From: Gammaproteobacteria bacterium
GTDB lineage: Bacteria > Pseudomonadota > Gammaproteobacteria > SURF-13
Direction: 5' to 3'
Assembly: GCA_030680605.1 (NCBI GenBank)
Contig: JAUXUQ010000001.1
Location: forward strand, 203,046 to 267,045
Length of the DNA stretch: 64,000 nucleotides
Shown piece after piece: positions 48,294 to 58,425 of the stretch. Numbering within the stretch: the stretch's first letter is position 1; each line of letters opens with the position of its first letter. The notes under the pieces were generated by a model that made no database searches, was not told the origin of the DNA, and saw only the letters and a program-made list of their open reading frames with translations. The translations under genes were made by a program, and so were the position numbers.

Positions 48294-49493
48294 ATGTTGA
48301 TCGGTCTGGAGCGGGAGCGCACGCCCACGGCCAAGGCGGGGCTGCGCACTTTCACTCTGGTGGCGCTGTTCGGCACCCTGGCGGCGCTGTTGTCGGAGCA
48401 GACCGGTGCTGCCTGGGTGCTGGCCGGTGGCCTGCTGGTGGTGGGTGGCATGATGGTGGCGGCCTACGCTCACGCCCCTCCCGATGCGGGCGGAGACCCG
48501 GGCACCACCACGGTAGCAGCCATCGTGCTGTGCTACGGACTGGGCGCGATGGTGTGGTATGGCTATCACCAGCTCGCGGTGATGGTCGCCATCGTGACCA
48601 CCGTGCTGCTCTACTTCAAGACCGAGTTGCACGGCATCACCCGCAGCCTCACCCGGCGCGATCTGATTTCTTTCCTGCAATTCGCGGTGTTGTCGCTGGT
48701 GATCTTGCCTCTCCTGCCGAATCAGAATTACGGCCCTTTTGAGGCGCTCAATCCCTACCGGATATGGTGGATGGTGGTGCTGATCTCCGGCATGAGCCTC
48801 GCGGGTTACGCCGCCCTGCGCATCGTTGGCCGGCGCCACGGCGCACCGCTTATGGGAGTGTTCGGTGGGCTGGTATCGAGCACCGCCACCACCCTGGTGT
48901 TCGCGCGCCACGCGCGCAGCAACGTGGAACTGGTTCCAATTGCCGCAATAGTAATCCTGCTCGCCAACCTGATGGTGCTGGTACGGCTGGGGGTCATTGC
49001 CGCCGTTGTATCACCCAACCTGCTGCCCGCGCTGCTGCCGGTGCTGGGTGGCGGCCTGCTTGCAGGGTTAGCCGGTACGGCCCTGTTTTGGCGTGGCCTG
49101 CACCGTGATGCCGCGTTGCCCGCCCTGGAACTCAACAATCCCACCGAGCTACGCACTGCGCTGGGCTTCGGCCTGCTCTATGCGGCGGTGCTGTTCGCCG
49201 CTGCCTGGCTCGCCGATTACGCGGGCAATCAGGGACTGTATGCCGTGGCGCTGGCCTCCGGCCTCGCCGACGTAGACCCGATCACCCTGTCCAGCCTGCG
49301 CCTGTTTGGGTTGGGCATATTGGCCGAAAGCCCGGTGGTGACAGCGATCACCCTCGCCTTTGTCGCCAACCTTGCGTTCAAATTCAGCCTGATGCTGTTT
49401 ATCGGCGGCGCGGCGCTGTCGCGCAAGACCGCCGCAGGCATGCTGTCCATCGCTGTCGGCGCAGGCGCCGGGTGGGCAGTTTTTTATATTTGA
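48294..49493 (+). CDS. MgtC/DUF4010-family membrane protein, start codon apparently lost
   Basis: Integral membrane protein with about 11-12 helices: an N-terminal MgtC-like half (IGLERERTPTAKAGLRTFTLVALFGTLAA) and a C-terminal DUF4010 half (LMGVFGGLVSSTATTLVFARHAR, GLYAVALASGLADVDPITLSS). Function unknown; ion transport is assumed. Coordinates use the first ATG (399 residues), but the conserved N-terminus reads on upstream as NSEFITNGGLEYLPAFAIS to about 48222. There an ATC codon stands where ATG is expected, 7 nt after AAGGAA, and no ATG, GTG or TTG occurs in frame. The true start may be ATC, a CTG, or the truncated ATG. Confidence 0.8.
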   Translation: MLIGLERERTPTAKAGLRTFTLVALFGTLAALLSEQTGAAWVLAGGLLVVGGMMVAAYAHAPPDAGGDPGTTTVAAIVLCYGLGAMVWYGYHQLAVMVAIVTTVLLYFKTELHGITRSLTRRDLISFLQFAVLSLVILPLLPNQNYGPFEALNPYRIWWMVVLISGMSLAGYAALRIVGRRHGAPLMGVFGGLVSSTATTLVFARHARSNVELVPIAAIVILLANLMVLVRLGVIAAVVSPNLLPALLPVLGGGLLAGLAGTALFWRGLHRDAALPALELNNPTELRTALGFGLLYAAVLFAAAWLADYAGNQGLYAVALASGLADVDPITLSSLRLFGLGILAESPVVTAITLAFVANLAFKFSLMLFIGGAALSRKTAAGMLSIAVGAGAGWAVFYI

Positions 49494-49609
49494 TTGGAAA
49501 CAAGCGCGGGGGTGCAGTATGTCTCGCGGATACCGCTGCGCCACATCCTGGCTACTTGCTACTACTTAGGCGCCGCTGAACTCTGACATTAGGCATACCC
49601 AGATACCCC

Positions 49610-49618
49610 TGATATAAT
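49610..49618 (+). promoter_or_regulatory. Extended -10 promoter before hicB
   Basis: TGATATAAT contains a perfect TATAAT with the TGn extension, 32 nt before the hicB start. No -35 is at the standard spacing. The rest of the 157-nt gap after the DUF4010 gene (49494-49650) shows nothing else. Confidence 0.55.
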
Positions 49619-49650
49619 TTTCTCGCCGTTCCTGACGAATGGAGAACCCC

Positions 49651-49867
49651 ATGAAACTGACCGCAGTATTCGAGAAAGCCCCCGAGGGCTATATCGGCTT
49701 TGTCGAAGAGCTTCCCGGCGCCAACACCCAGGGCGACACACTCGACGAGGTACGCAGGAATCTGCCAGAGGCCGTGGAGATTGTGTTAGCAGCCAACCGG
49801 GCGCTGGGCGGAAATGCTTCAGGGCAAAGACATTATTCGCGAGCCGTTGCTGCCACCGGCGGCATGA
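49651..49867 (+). pseudogene. hicB: HicB-type antitoxin, frameshifted
   Basis: Reading from the ATG at 49651 gives MKLTAVFEKAPEGYIGFVEELPGANTQGDT, a HicB-like antitoxin of the partial RNase H fold. After NRAL (about 49806) one extra G shifts the frame. In the correct frame it continues AEMLQGKDIIREPLLPPAA and stops at 49865-49867. That stop overlaps the hicA start as ATGA, the normal arrangement, which supports the reconstruction. As written, the frame runs on into hicA and makes a fusion. A sequencing error in GCTGGGCGG cannot be excluded. Confidence 0.82.
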
Positions 49868-50042
49868 GACGGCTCGACCTCGTACGCCTTCTCCAGAGTC
49901 ACGGTTGCGAACTGTTGCGGGAAGGCGGGAACCATAGCGTCTTCATTAATCACACTATCCGTAAGTCAGCTACGTTCCCGCGAGATCAACGAATTTCTGG
50001 CTCGCAAAAATATGCAAAGACCTTGAAGTCTTCGAACCCTAG
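49864..50042 (+). pseudogene. hicA: HicA-type mRNA interferase toxin, frameshifted
   Basis: Starts MRRLDLVRLLQSHGCELLREGGNHSVF with the catalytic His of the dsRBD-like HicA fold (GGNHSVF). After RKSAT (about 49975) sequence seems deleted: the expected REINEFLARK appears in another frame. An extra A near 50009 shifts it again to KICKDLEVFEP and a stop at 50040-50042. With two lesions it is probably inactive. Confidence 0.8.
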
Positions 50043-50059
50043 AGGGTCTATCTACCTGA

Positions 50060-51058
50060 CTACTGAAGTTTCCCTGTCAGACTGTTCAAAAACGCGACAA
50101 TAGCCTGCACCTGCTCATCACTCAAATCCTGCTGTAATTGAGTCTTCGCCATTACGCGCACGGCCTCGTCCAGCGTCGGCACCGTGCCGGTGTGAAAATA
50201 AGGTGCGGTGAGTGCGATATTGCGCAATGTAGATACCCGAAACAAGTGCTTGTGTATGGCTTCCCGGGTTGCTTCATAGTGTCCTAAATCGTCCGTCACC
50301 AGACTGTACTTCTGATCGTACTCACTGCCGATGTAATTGGGGAACAATTCGTAGAATCCCTCCCCCATGGGTACCGGCGGGCCGGAGAGATTGATGCCGA
50401 AGTGGCAGGCCGAGCAACCCACCTTCTGAAACTCTTCAAACCCGCGCTGTGCCTCGGCACTGAGCGCCTGTTTGTCGCCTTGCAGGTAACGGTCAAAGGC
50501 GCTGTCTGGCGTGATCAAGGTACGCACATAGGCAGCTAGCGCCTGGGCGATGCTGTCGTCCGCGCCTGTCGGTTGTGCGCCAAATACAGCGGCAAACTGT
50601 GGGCGGTATTTCTTTCGCGCCGTGATGCGCGCAGTCACGCTGGCGAGATCCGGATTGCCCATCACCGTCGGATCAATCAGGTGATCCTTAACCGCTGCCT
50701 CCAGACTCGCCGCGCGGCCATCCCAGAACTGCACGCTCTGAAACGCTGCGTTAAGCACGCTGGGTGTCGAGCGTCGCGTACGCTTGCCGAGCGCGCCCAG
50801 CGAGCGAACGCGGCCATCGGCACCTCCCTTGCTCAGGGCATGGCAGCTGTTACAGGCAACGGCCCGGTTGACTGAGAGCCACTTGTCGGCAAACAGTTGC
50901 TTGCCGAGGGCAATCTTGGCCGGGGTTTGCGGGTTATCCGCCGGGATGGGTGCAGTAATCGGCAGGGGTGAGAACACCTCAAAGGCCAGCAGCGGCTGCG
51001 CGCAGACAACAAGCGCCGCAACGATAACGGTACGTACCAGACCTGAGCGGTAATTCAT
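50060..51058 (-). CDS. Di-haem cytochrome c peroxidase family protein
   Basis: Periplasmic peroxidase of the CcpA/MauG family. 332-residue precursor with signal peptide (about 1-25, ending QPLLA). Two haem-binding motifs: C69-N-S-C-H73 and C215-S-A-C-H219. Other conserved parts are RRSTPSVLNAAFQSVQFWDGRA, DPTVMGNP and YFHTGTVPTLDEAV, typical of bacterial cytochrome c peroxidases that reduce hydrogen peroxide with electrons from small c cytochromes. Lies just after the rplQ terminator on the same strand, so it needs its own promoter. Convergent with the broken hicBA. Confidence 0.93.
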   Translation of the reverse strand: MNYRSGLVRTVIVAALVVCAQPLLAFEVFSPLPITAPIPADNPQTPAKIALGKQLFADKWLSVNRAVACNSCHALSKGGADGRVRSLGALGKRTRRSTPSVLNAAFQSVQFWDGRAASLEAAVKDHLIDPTVMGNPDLASVTARITARKKYRPQFAAVFGAQPTGADDSIAQALAAYVRTLITPDSAFDRYLQGDKQALSAEAQRGFEEFQKVGCSACHFGINLSGPPVPMGEGFYELFPNYIGSEYDQKYSLVTDDLGHYEATREAIHKHLFRVSTLRNIALTAPYFHTGTVPTLDEAVRVMAKTQLQQDLSDEQVQAIVAFLNSLTGKLQ

Positions 51059-51079
51059 GTACTCTCCTAAGCTCGAAAC

Positions 51080-51107
51080 AAAAAAGGCCGAGCAAGCTCG
51101 GCCTTTT
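51080..51107 (-). terminator. Intrinsic terminator of the ribosomal protein superoperon
   Basis: GGCCGAG/CTCGGCC stem of 7 bp with a CAAG loop (51086-51103), T-rich on the minus strand (six T) and TTTT on the plus strand. Lies 20 nt after the rplQ stop. The strongest terminator in the window. Confidence 0.92.
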
Positions 51108-51126
51108 CAGTGTGATGCCACATTGC

Positions 51127-51516
51127 TTACTTGGCAGCTTCTTTCACTGCTTCCGGTTGTGGGCGGTCCACCAACTCCACCAGCGCCATTGGCGCCGTGT
51201 CTCCAGCACGGAAGCCGCACTTCAAAATACGCAGGTAACCGCCGGGGCGCGTCTTGTAACGCGGGGCGATTTCGTTAAACAGTTTGGTGACCATCTCCCG
51301 ATCATGGATGCGGGCATAGGCCAGACGACGCTTGGAAACGTTGTCGACCTTGGCCAGCGTGATCAGCGGCTCCACCACACGCCGCAAGTCCTTGGCCTTG
51401 GGCAGCGTGGTCTCGATGACTTCGTGGCGCAGCAGGGCGGCGGCCATATTCTTGAACATGGCAGCGCGGTGCGAGCTGTTGCGACTTAACTGACGTCCTG
51501 AATTGCGGTGGCGCAT
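51127..51516 (-). CDS. rplQ: 50S ribosomal protein L17
   Basis: 129 residues, starting [24 protein letters not shown] without doubt as to family; [25 protein letters not shown] is conserved. Sits near the exit-tunnel face of the large subunit. Last gene of the alpha operon (rpsM-rpsK-rpsD-rpoA-rplQ) and followed by a strong terminator. Confidence 0.97.
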   Translation of the reverse strand: MRHRNSGRQLSRNSSHRAAMFKNMAAALLRHEVIETTLPKAKDLRRVVEPLITLAKVDNVSKRRLAYARIHDREMVTKLFNEIAPRYKTRPGGYLRILKCGFRAGDTAPMALVELVDRPQPEAVKEAAK

Positions 51517-51541
51517 AAAAAATTCCCAGAATCCCTATATG

Positions 51542-52540
51542 TCAGGCTGATGCCTTCTCTTTGTCGCGCAGGTGCGCCGGTGGCCAGTTCTCCAGCCGCA
51601 TGCCCAGTGAAAGGCTGTGGGTGGCCAGCACGTCCTTGATCTCAGTGAGCGACTTCTTGCCCAGGTTCGGTGTCTTCAACAGCTCGTTTTCGCTGCGCTG
51701 AATCAGGTCACCGATGTAATGGATGTTTTCCGCCTTGAGGCAGTTGGCCGAACGTACAGTGAGCTCCAGATCATCGACCGGGCGCAACAGGATCGGGTCA
51801 ATCTCGGCCTGCATCGTGGCCGGGTGGACTTCCTCGCTGCCCTTCAGCTCGACGAAGGTGGAGAGCTGATCCTGCAGAATCGTTGCGGCACGGCGTATCG
51901 CCTCTTCCGGATCAACGGTGCCGTTGGTCTCGATGTCGATCACCAGCTTATCCAGGTCGGTACGCTGCTCTACACGCGCGCGCTCTACGGTGTAGGTCAC
52001 GCGGTGCACCGGGCTGAACGATGCATCCAGGCTGAGTGTGCCGATCTTGCGGTCTTCTTCCAGGTTCAGACGCGTTGCAGCTGGCTCGTAGCCTCTGCCG
52101 CGCTTCACCAGCAAGTTCATGTTGATTTCGCCCGACTTGGTCAAATGGGCAATGACGTGATCTGGATTCATGATTTCGACATCATGGTCGAGCGTGATAT
52201 CACGCGCCAGCACGACACCCTGGCCTTTTTTCTTCAGTGTAAGCGTGGCTTCGTCGCGGGCATGCATGCGTATCGCAAGGCCCTTGAGGTTGAGTAGAAT
52301 TTCGACCACGTCTTCCTGCACGCCTTCGATACTGGTGTACTCGTGCAACACGCTGTCGATCTCGGCTTCCACGACTGCACTGCCCGGCATGGAAGACAGC
52401 AGGATGCGGCGTAGCGCATTACCCAAGGTGTGCCCAAAGCCGCGCTCGAGTGGCTCCAGCGTTACCTTGGCGTGCCTGTCATTAATCGCTTGGACAGAGA
52501 CCAGGCGTGGTTTCAAGAATTCGGCGACTGAACCCTGCAT
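51542..52540 (-). CDS. rpoA: DNA-directed RNA polymerase subunit alpha
   Basis: 332 residues. N-terminal domain (about 1-235) dimerises and starts RNA polymerase assembly ([19 protein letters not shown]). A flexible linker joins it to the C-terminal domain (about 250-320), which binds UP elements and activators ([37 protein letters not shown]). Placed between rpsD and rplQ as usual. Confidence 0.98.
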   Translation of the reverse strand: MQGSVAEFLKPRLVSVQAINDRHAKVTLEPLERGFGHTLGNALRRILLSSMPGSAVVEAEIDSVLHEYTSIEGVQEDVVEILLNLKGLAIRMHARDEATLTLKKKGQGVVLARDITLDHDVEIMNPDHVIAHLTKSGEINMNLLVKRGRGYEPAATRLNLEEDRKIGTLSLDASFSPVHRVTYTVERARVEQRTDLDKLVIDIETNGTVDPEEAIRRAATILQDQLSTFVELKGSEEVHPATMQAEIDPILLRPVDDLELTVRSANCLKAENIHYIGDLIQRSENELLKTPNLGKKSLTEIKDVLATHSLSLGMRLENWPPAHLRDKEKASA

Positions 52541-52567
52541 ATTAAACCCTCTTTGGAATTGCCTGGT

Positions 52568-53194
52568 TTACTTCGAGTACAACTCAACGATCAAATGTTC
52601 CTTGATGTCGGCTGACAGTTCACTGCGCTCAGGCAGAGCCTTGAATATGCCTTGCAGCTTTGTGACATCAACATCAATCCAGTCTGAAAAGCCACGCTGC
52701 TGGGCCATTTCCATCGCTGCCTTGATGCGTAACTGCTCTTTTGCCGCATCCGTAGCAGCAATGACATCATTGGGCTGCACCTGGTAGCTCGGAATATTGA
52801 CCTTCTTGCCATTGACCGTGATCGCGTTGTGGCGCACCAGCTGCCGCGCTTCCGAGCGCGATGCGCCAAAACCCATGCGGTAAACGACGTTGTCCAAGCG
52901 ACCTTCCAGCAGCTGCAACAGTAACTCGCCGGTTGAGCCCTTGCGGCTGTCGGCCTCGGCATAGTAGCTGCGGAACTGACCTTCCAGCACGCCATAGACG
53001 CGGCGCAGCTTCTGCTTTTCGCGCAGCTGATGGGCATAGTCAGTCAGGCGCGTACGACGCTGCCCATGCTGACCCGGCGGAAAAGCTCGGTTCTCCATCG
53101 CACACTTGCTGGTAAAACACTTCTCGCCCTTAAGGAAGAGTTTCTCGCCCTCACGACGGCACAAACGACACTTCGGACCTGTATATTTAGCCAA
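52568..53194 (-). CDS. rpsD: 30S ribosomal protein S4
   Basis: 208 residues. Primary 16S rRNA binder and, in E. coli, the translational repressor of the alpha operon. The S4 RNA-binding domain is about 95-160 ([24 protein letters not shown]). The N-terminal segment holds CRLCRREG, a cysteine pair seen in zinc-binding S4 forms, with further Cys at CFTSKC: four cysteines that could bind Zn, unlike the C-minus enteric form. Confidence 0.97.
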   Translation of the reverse strand: MAKYTGPKCRLCRREGEKLFLKGEKCFTSKCAMENRAFPPGQHGQRRTRLTDYAHQLREKQKLRRVYGVLEGQFRSYYAEADSRKGSTGELLLQLLEGRLDNVVYRMGFGASRSEARQLVRHNAITVNGKKVNIPSYQVQPNDVIAATDAAKEQLRIKAAMEMAQQRGFSDWIDVDVTKLQGIFKALPERSELSADIKEHLIVELYSK

Positions 53195-53208
53195 GACTTA
53201 CTCCAGAC

Positions 53209-53601
53209 TCAAACGCGACGACGTTTTGGGGGACGGCAACCGTTGTGCGGTATCGGCGTGACGTCAGTGATATTAGTGACCTTGAAGCCCACCGCATTGA
53301 GTGCGCGCACCGCGTATTCACGTCCAGGACCAGGGCCCTTGATGAATACTTCGAGGCTTTTTACACCACATTCCAGTGCCGCAGTGCCCGCCTTCTCGGC
53401 GGCTACCTGTGCCGCAAAGGGCGTGCTTTTGCGCGAGCCACGGAAGCCGCAGCCACCGGCTGACGCCCAACTCAAGGCATTGCCCTGGCGATCAGTAATG
53501 GTGATGATGGTGTTATTGAACGATGCATGTACATGAGCCATGCCATCGACGACATTTTTCTTGACCTTTTTACGGGCACGCGAAGCTGTTTTGACTACCA
53601 T
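53209..53601 (-). CDS. rpsK: 30S ribosomal protein S11
   Basis: 130 residues, starting [17 protein letters not shown]. Conserved [21 protein letters not shown] and the basic end [16 protein letters not shown]. Forms the platform of the small subunit next to S18 and S21. Alpha operon, between rpsM and rpsD. Confidence 0.97.
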   Translation of the reverse strand: MVVKTASRARKKVKKNVVDGMAHVHASFNNTIITITDRQGNALSWASAGGCGFRGSRKSTPFAAQVAAEKAGTAALECGVKSLEVFIKGPGPGREYAVRALNAVGFKVTNITDVTPIPHNGCRPPKRRRV

Positions 53602-53610
53602 ATAGGCCTG

Positions 53611-53970
53611 TTATGTTTTGCGAATGGCTTTGCGCGGACCCTTGCGAGTACGTGCGTTAGTACGGGTACGCTGACCGCGTACCGGGAGACCGCGACGGTG
53701 GCGCAACCCTCGATAACAGCCGAGATCCATCAGTCGCTTGATGCTCATCGACACTTCGCGCCGCAGGTCACCCTCAACCTTGACCTTTGCCACTTCAGCG
53801 CGCAACGCTTCAACCTGTGCTTCGGTCAAGCTCTTGATCTTGACGTTGGGTTCTACACCGGCAGCGGCACAAATGGCGCGCGCACGGGTGTGTCCGATGC
53901 CGTAGATCGACGTTAACGCGATCGCAGCATGCTTCTGAACCGGGATATTTATGCCTGCAATTCTGGCCAT
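53611..53970 (-). CDS. rpsM: 30S ribosomal protein S13
   Basis: 119 residues, starting [24 protein letters not shown]. Conserved [21 protein letters not shown] near the C-terminus, which contacts tRNA and the intersubunit bridge. First gene of the alpha operon; 89 nt separate it from rpmJ. Confidence 0.97.
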   Translation of the reverse strand: MARIAGINIPVQKHAAIALTSIYGIGHTRARAICAAAGVEPNVKIKSLTEAQVEALRAEVAKVKVEGDLRREVSMSIKRLMDLGCYRGLRHRRGLPVRGQRTRTNARTRKGPRKAIRKT

Positions 53971-54059
53971 TCAACCATGCTCTCTTAAGAGAAATAATGC
54001 CCTTGAAAAACTGTTAAGTATACGCATTCAGGGAATAATAATCAATCTATCCGCCGCAC

Positions 54060-54173
54060 TCAGCCTTGGCGCTGTTTATGGCGCGCGTTGGTACAGATGA
54101 CACGTATAATGCTCTTGCGCCGCAGGATTTTGCAGTTGCGACACAGCTTTTTTACCGAAGCTCGTACTTTCAT
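54060..54173 (-). CDS. rpmJ: 50S ribosomal protein L36
   Basis: 37-residue protein, [20 protein letters not shown] followed by a second half with a single Cys and a His ([13 protein letters not shown]). This is the C-plus form with a C-x2-C ... C ... H zinc site. Found between secY and rpsM, its standard place at the end of the spc operon. Confidence 0.96.
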   Translation of the reverse strand: MKVRASVKKLCRNCKILRRKSIIRVICTNARHKQRQG

Positions 54174-54214
54174 AAACTATTCTCCACACTACTCTCAAAA
54201 CACGATTGCGCACC

Positions 54215-55555
54215 CTAGCGGGACTGCCCTCTCAGGTTGGCCTTTTTCAGCAGGCCATCGTACTGGTGGGACATTAAATGCGCCTGAACCTGCGCAATAA
54301 AATCCATTACAACCACCACAATAATCAAAAGCGAGGTCCCACCAAAATAAAACGGAACATTCCAGTACACAATCAAAAACTCGGGCAACAGGCAGACCGA
54401 GGTGATATAGATGGCGCCTACCGTGGTCAGCCTTGTAGTCACGGCGTCAATATAATGCCCGGTCTGCTCGCCTGGCCGTATGCCCGGGATAAACGCACCG
54501 GACTTTTTCAAATTGTCGGCTGTCTCTTTCGGGTTAAACACCAACGCCGTATAAAAGAAACAGAAAAACATGATCAAGGCTGCATAAGTGATCACATACA
54601 GCGGCTGACCCGGCGACAGTGTGGTAGCAATATCACGCATCCAGCTCATGCCTTCACTACTCCCCCACCAACTGCCCAGCGTGCTCGGAAACAGCAGGAT
54701 GCTGGAGGCAAATATCGGGGGTATCACACCCGCCATATTCACCTTTAGCGGCAGATGGCTGGCCTGGGCCGCAAACACCTTGCGGCCTGTCTGGCGCTTG
54801 GCGTAATTGACCGTAATCCGGCGCTGACCGCGCTCCACAAATACTACAAATCCCGTCACACAGAGCGCCAGCGCAAACAGCACCAGCACGATGAAAAAGT
54901 GCATCTCACCGGTACGGGCAAGCTCCATGGTGGTACCGATGGCAGACGGAAGCCCCGCCACGATGCCTGCAAAAATGATGATCGAGATGCCGTTGCCCAC
55001 GCCACGCTCGGTCACCTGCTCACCCAGCCACATCAGAAACATGGTGCCAGTCACCAGACTAACCGTTGCCACAAATATGAAGCCAGGGCCGGGATTAATC
55101 ACCACCGGCAGACCACCGCTACGCTGCGCCTCGAGTGCCACCGCAATGCCTATGGCCTGAAATATGGACAGCACCAGCGTACCGCGGCGCGTATATTGGG
55201 TAATTCTGCGTCTGCCCGCCTCGCCTTCCTTTTTAAGCTGCTCCAGTGACGGTACGACTGCCGTAAGCAACTGCATGATAATCGAGGCCGAAATGTAGGG
55301 CATGATGCCGAGCGCAAACAGCGACAGGCGCTCCAAGGCACCCCCTGAGAACATGTTGAACATGTCCACAATGGTGCCGCGCTGCTGCTCAAACAGGGCT
55401 GCAAGCGCGACCGGATCGATACCCGGCACCGGAATGTGTGCCCCAATCCGGAATACAATCAACGCGCCCAGCACAAACAGCAGACGCTGCTTCAACTCAC
55501 TGAGCTTGCCCATACCCCCCAGGGTAGCTGCCATGGTTGAGCGGGCTACAGACAC
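54215..55555 (-). CDS. secY: Protein translocase subunit SecY
   Basis: Channel-forming core of SecYEG. 446 residues and ten TM helices. Motifs: [27 protein letters not shown] at TM1, the plug region after it, [12 protein letters not shown] in the cytoplasmic loop and [15 protein letters not shown] in TM10. The likely start is GTG at 55555 with GAGG seven bases upstream inside the rplO end; an ATG at 55534 has no ribosome site. Located between rplO and rpmJ. Confidence 0.97.
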   Translation of the reverse strand: MSVARSTMAATLGGMGKLSELKQRLLFVLGALIVFRIGAHIPVPGIDPVALAALFEQQRGTIVDMFNMFSGGALERLSLFALGIMPYISASIIMQLLTAVVPSLEQLKKEGEAGRRRITQYTRRGTLVLSIFQAIGIAVALEAQRSGGLPVVINPGPGFIFVATVSLVTGTMFLMWLGEQVTERGVGNGISIIIFAGIVAGLPSAIGTTMELARTGEMHFFIVLVLFALALCVTGFVVFVERGQRRITVNYAKRQTGRKVFAAQASHLPLKVNMAGVIPPIFASSILLFPSTLGSWWGSSEGMSWMRDIATTLSPGQPLYVITYAALIMFFCFFYTALVFNPKETADNLKKSGAFIPGIRPGEQTGHYIDAVTTRLTTVGAIYITSVCLLPEFLIVYWNVPFYFGGTSLLIIVVVVMDFIAQVQAHLMSHQYDGLLKKANLRGQSR

Positions 55556-55557
55556 AC

Positions 55558-55992
55558 TTATTCCTCGACCTTGCCGCCTGCTGCCTCAATCGCCGCCCGT
55601 GCACCCCTGGTAACTGCCAGGCCACGTACGGTTACAGCCACGGTCAGTGCGCCTGACGCGATCACCTTGATACGCTTGGCGCCCTTCGGCACGAGATCGG
55701 CGGCCTTGAGCACTGCGGCATCAATAACCTTGGCGTCGATCTTGCCGAGGGTATCCAGACGCACTTCAGCAGATTTGCCGGCGCTGAGGGAGGCAAAACC
55801 AAGCTTTGGCAAGCGGCGCTGAATCGGCATCTGGCCGCCTTCAAAACCCACCTTGTGGTAACCGCCCGCGCGTGCATGCTGGCCCTTGTGGCCGCGGCCG
55901 CAGGTCTTGCCCAGGCCGGAACCGCCACCGCGCCCAACGCGTTTACGGGCCTGCTTCTCGCCGGGAGCTGATTTGATTGTATTGAGATGCAT
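55558..55992 (-). CDS. rplO: 50S ribosomal protein L15
   Basis: 144 residues, starting [22 protein letters not shown], with the Gly-rich basic loop [22 protein letters not shown]. Late-assembling large-subunit protein. The start overlaps the rpmD stop by one base; spc operon. Confidence 0.97.
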   Translation of the reverse strand: MHLNTIKSAPGEKQARKRVGRGGGSGLGKTCGRGHKGQHARAGGYHKVGFEGGQMPIQRRLPKLGFASLSAGKSAEVRLDTLGKIDAKVIDAAVLKAADLVPKGAKRIKVIASGALTVAVTVRGLAVTRGARAAIEAAGGKVEE

Positions 55993-56183
55993 CAGGCCGC
56001 GTCCTCGACTTTGAGCATGTAGGAAATCTTGTTGATGATGCCCCGTACTTCAGGGGTATCCAGCAGTTCTACCGTCTGGTTCATGCGCATCAGACCCAGG
56101 CCCTTGAGGCACGCCACATGATTGGGCAGACGCCCATTCTTGCTACGCACCAGGGTAACCCTTACATTTTTCTTCGCTGGCAT
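55992..56183 (-). CDS. rpmD: 50S ribosomal protein L30
   Basis: 63 residues, starting [21 protein letters not shown], with the conserved [26 protein letters not shown]. The short bacterial form. Between rpsE and rplO, 2 nt after the rpsE stop. Confidence 0.96.
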   Translation of the reverse strand: MPAKKNVRVTLVRSKNGRLPNHVACLKGLGLMRMNQTVELLDTPEVRGIINKISYMLKVEDAA

Positions 56184-56185
56184 GA

Positions 56186-56692
56186 TTATTCCAGTATCTC
56201 TGTCACCGTCTTGCCGCGCTTCGCTGCCATCTCTTCCGGTGAGGACATACCGTCCAGGCCTCTCAAGGTTGCGCGCACGACGTTAATAGGATTGGCCGAG
56301 CCGATACACTTGGCGAGCACGTCATGCACACCCAGCACTTCGAATACGGCGCGCATCGCACCACCGGCGATAATGCCCGTGCCTTCTGAGGCTGGCTGCA
56401 TGAACACCTTGGTCGCGCCATGATTTGCTGTCACTGCGTACTGCAGGGTTGTGCCATTGAGCGTTACGGAGCGCATGTTGCGGCGCGCGTCTTCCATTGC
56501 CTTCTGGATCGCCGCCTGCACTTCACGTGCCTTGCCGCGTCCCAGCCCGATCTTGCCATTACCGTCACCGACCACTGTAAGCGCAGAGAATCCGAACTGA
56601 CGTCCGCCCTTCACCACCTTGGCGACACGGTTGATATTGACCAGCTTCTCCTTCAAGCCGTCGCTCGGTTTACTGCTATCGTAGCTCGCCAT
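56186..56692 (-). CDS. rpsE: 30S ribosomal protein S5
   Basis: 168 residues. N-terminal dsRBD-like fold ([29 protein letters not shown]) and C-terminal S5 fold ([30 protein letters not shown]). Supports translational fidelity; spectinomycin contacts lie in the N-terminal loop. spc operon. Confidence 0.97.
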   Translation of the reverse strand: MASYDSSKPSDGLKEKLVNINRVAKVVKGGRQFGFSALTVVGDGNGKIGLGRGKAREVQAAIQKAMEDARRNMRSVTLNGTTLQYAVTANHGATKVFMQPASEGTGIIAGGAMRAVFEVLGVHDVLAKCIGSANPINVVRATLRGLDGMSSPEEMAAKRGKTVTEILE

Positions 56693-56705
56693 ATCCAGTT
56701 AGCCC

Positions 56706-57059
56706 TTAGAATTGGAGGCCGTGTTCACGCGCGGCTTCGGCCAGCGACTTGACACGACCATGGTATTGAAAACCGGAGCGGTCAAACGCCACCTTTGAAA
56801 TCCCGGCGGCCTTGGCTCGCTCTGCCAGCAGCTTGCCTACAGCAGCAGCGGCAGTAACGTTACCCGTTCCCTTGAGGTCAGCCTTGACAACTGCCTCAAG
56901 CGTGGAGGCGCACGCGACTACCATGGCACCGTCCGGCGAGATCAACTGGGCGTATATGTGACGCGGAGTGCGGTTTACGCACAGCCGGTACATGCCCAAC
57001 TCTTTGATCTTCGCGCGTGCCTTGCGTGAGCGACGTAATCTGCTTTCTTTCTTGTCCAT
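56706..57059 (-). CDS. rplR: 50S ribosomal protein L18
   Basis: 117 residues, starting [20 protein letters not shown]. Conserved [17 protein letters not shown] and [27 protein letters not shown]. Binds 5S rRNA with L5. spc operon. Confidence 0.97.
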   Translation of the reverse strand: MDKKESRLRRSRKARAKIKELGMYRLCVNRTPRHIYAQLISPDGAMVVACASTLEAVVKADLKGTGNVTAAAAVGKLLAERAKAAGISKVAFDRSGFQYHGRVKSLAEAAREHGLQF

Positions 57060-57078
57060 GGTCTCGTCCTTTACCCCG

Positions 57079-57612
57079 CTACTTCTTCTTCACTTCTTTG
57101 CGCACAACCACTTCATCGGAGTAACGCACGCCCTTGCCTTTATAAGGTTCCGGCGGACGGTAAGAGCGTATCTTGGCGGCAACAGCACCTACCACCTGCT
57201 TGTCCATGCCCTTGATTACGATCTCGGTCTGAGTCGGTGTTTCTACCGTGATGCCTTCAGGTATAGGGAAGCTGAGCGGATGCGAAAAACCCAGCGTGAG
57301 GTTCAGCATTTTGCCCTGTACCTGGGCACGGTAGCCAACGCCCACCAGGTCGAGCTTCTTGCTAAAGCCCAGCGTGACACCCGTAACCATGTTGTTGACC
57401 AGCGCCCGGGTCGTCCCCGCCATGGCGTCAGAACGGGGCTCCTTGTCTAGCGGCGCGAATGTCAGCACGTTATTCTCAAGAACAGTCTGCACACGCCTGT
57501 CCAGTGGCATCTGCAACGAGCCCTTGGCACTCTTGACAGTAATCATCTGCCCTTGCACGACTACATCGACCCCGTTGGGGACCGGAATTGGATTTTTAGC
57601 AACTCTCGACAT
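57079..57612 (-). CDS. rplF: 50S ribosomal protein L6
   Basis: 177 residues, starting [19 protein letters not shown]. Two repeated L6 folds; [23 protein letters not shown] in the first half and the signature [16 protein letters not shown] near the end. Located near the GTPase-associated centre. spc operon. Confidence 0.97.
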   Translation of the reverse strand: MSRVAKNPIPVPNGVDVVVQGQMITVKSAKGSLQMPLDRRVQTVLENNVLTFAPLDKEPRSDAMAGTTRALVNNMVTGVTLGFSKKLDLVGVGYRAQVQGKMLNLTLGFSHPLSFPIPEGITVETPTQTEIVIKGMDKQVVGAVAAKIRSYRPPEPYKGKGVRYSDEVVVRKEVKKK

Positions 57613-57629
57613 GACCGCCTACCCTTTCC

Positions 57630-58025
57630 TTACGAGACCACGCACAGAATTTCGCCACCGTAGCCAGCTTTGCGGGCAGCACGGTCTGTCATCACACCTT
57701 GCGAGGTAGAGACGATAGTGATACCCAGACCACCCAACACCTTCGGCAGATCTGTTTTCTGCTTGTAGACACGCAGACCGGGACGACTCACACGCTGCAG
57801 ACGCTCGATAACGGGCTTGCCGTTGTAGTATTTCAACACCACCTGCAGCCTGGGCTTGGCGCCCTCCTCGCGCACGGCATAGTCAGCAATGTAGCCTTCG
57901 TCCTTCAACACCTGGGCCACTGCCACCTTCAGGCGTGATGCCGGCATGATGACTTCGGCCTTTTTCGCACCCAATCCGTTACGGATGCGGGTCAACATGT
58001 CTGCTATGGGATCGGTCATGCTCAT
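57630..58025 (-). CDS. rpsH: 30S ribosomal protein S8
   Basis: 131 residues, starting [23 protein letters not shown]-terminal [23 protein letters not shown] is the family signature. Binds helix 21 of 16S rRNA and, in E. coli, represses the spc operon by binding its mRNA near rplE. An 89-nt gap precedes it after rpsN. Confidence 0.97.
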   Translation of the reverse strand: MSMTDPIADMLTRIRNGLGAKKAEVIMPASRLKVAVAQVLKDEGYIADYAVREEGAKPRLQVVLKYYNGKPVIERLQRVSRPGLRVYKQKTDLPKVLGGLGITIVSTSQGVMTDRAARKAGYGGEILCVVS

Positions 58026-58114
58026 AAAATCAGCTCTCTAGTGCCTGGTGGCCAGTAAAAACAAAAAATCATTATTCTTTTCTCGTCTCGCAACTTGTCA
58101 CTTGCTACTGTCAC

Positions 58115-58420
58115 TCACCAACTTGCCTTAACCAATCCCGGAATATCACCGCGCATTGCGGCCTCACGCAGTTTGTTACGGGCCAAACCAAACTTTCGAT
58201 AATAACCATGGGATCTTCCGGTAATGCGGCAGCGGCTATGCATTCTTACCGGGCTTGCGTCTCGCGGCAGCGCCTCAAACTTACGCCTGGCATCATCACG
58301 CACCTTGTCACTAGCGCCCTGATCGCTCATTTTGGCCTTCAGCGCTGCACGTTTCTGCGCGTACTTTTTTACGGTACGTGTGCGTTTGAGTTCACGGTTT
58401 ACAAGAGATGTCTTGGCCAT
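58115..58420 (-). CDS. rpsN: 30S ribosomal protein S14
   Basis: 101 residues, the long C-minus form without zinc cysteines. Starts [20 protein letters not shown] and ends with [34 protein letters not shown]. spc operon, 5 nt after rplE. Confidence 0.97.
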   Translation of the reverse strand: MAKTSLVNRELKRTRTVKKYAQKRAALKAKMSDQGASDKVRDDARRKFEALPRDASPVRMHSRCRITGRSHGYYRKFGLARNKLREAAMRGDIPGLVKASW

Positions 58421-58425
58421 AGTCT

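Noticed and set aside
49639-50103. A single 154-residue HicB-HicA fusion protein
   Set aside because: The fusion exists only because of a frame lesion. The native hicB stop and hicA start overlap as ATGA, and the lost C-termini of both proteins are readable in other frames.
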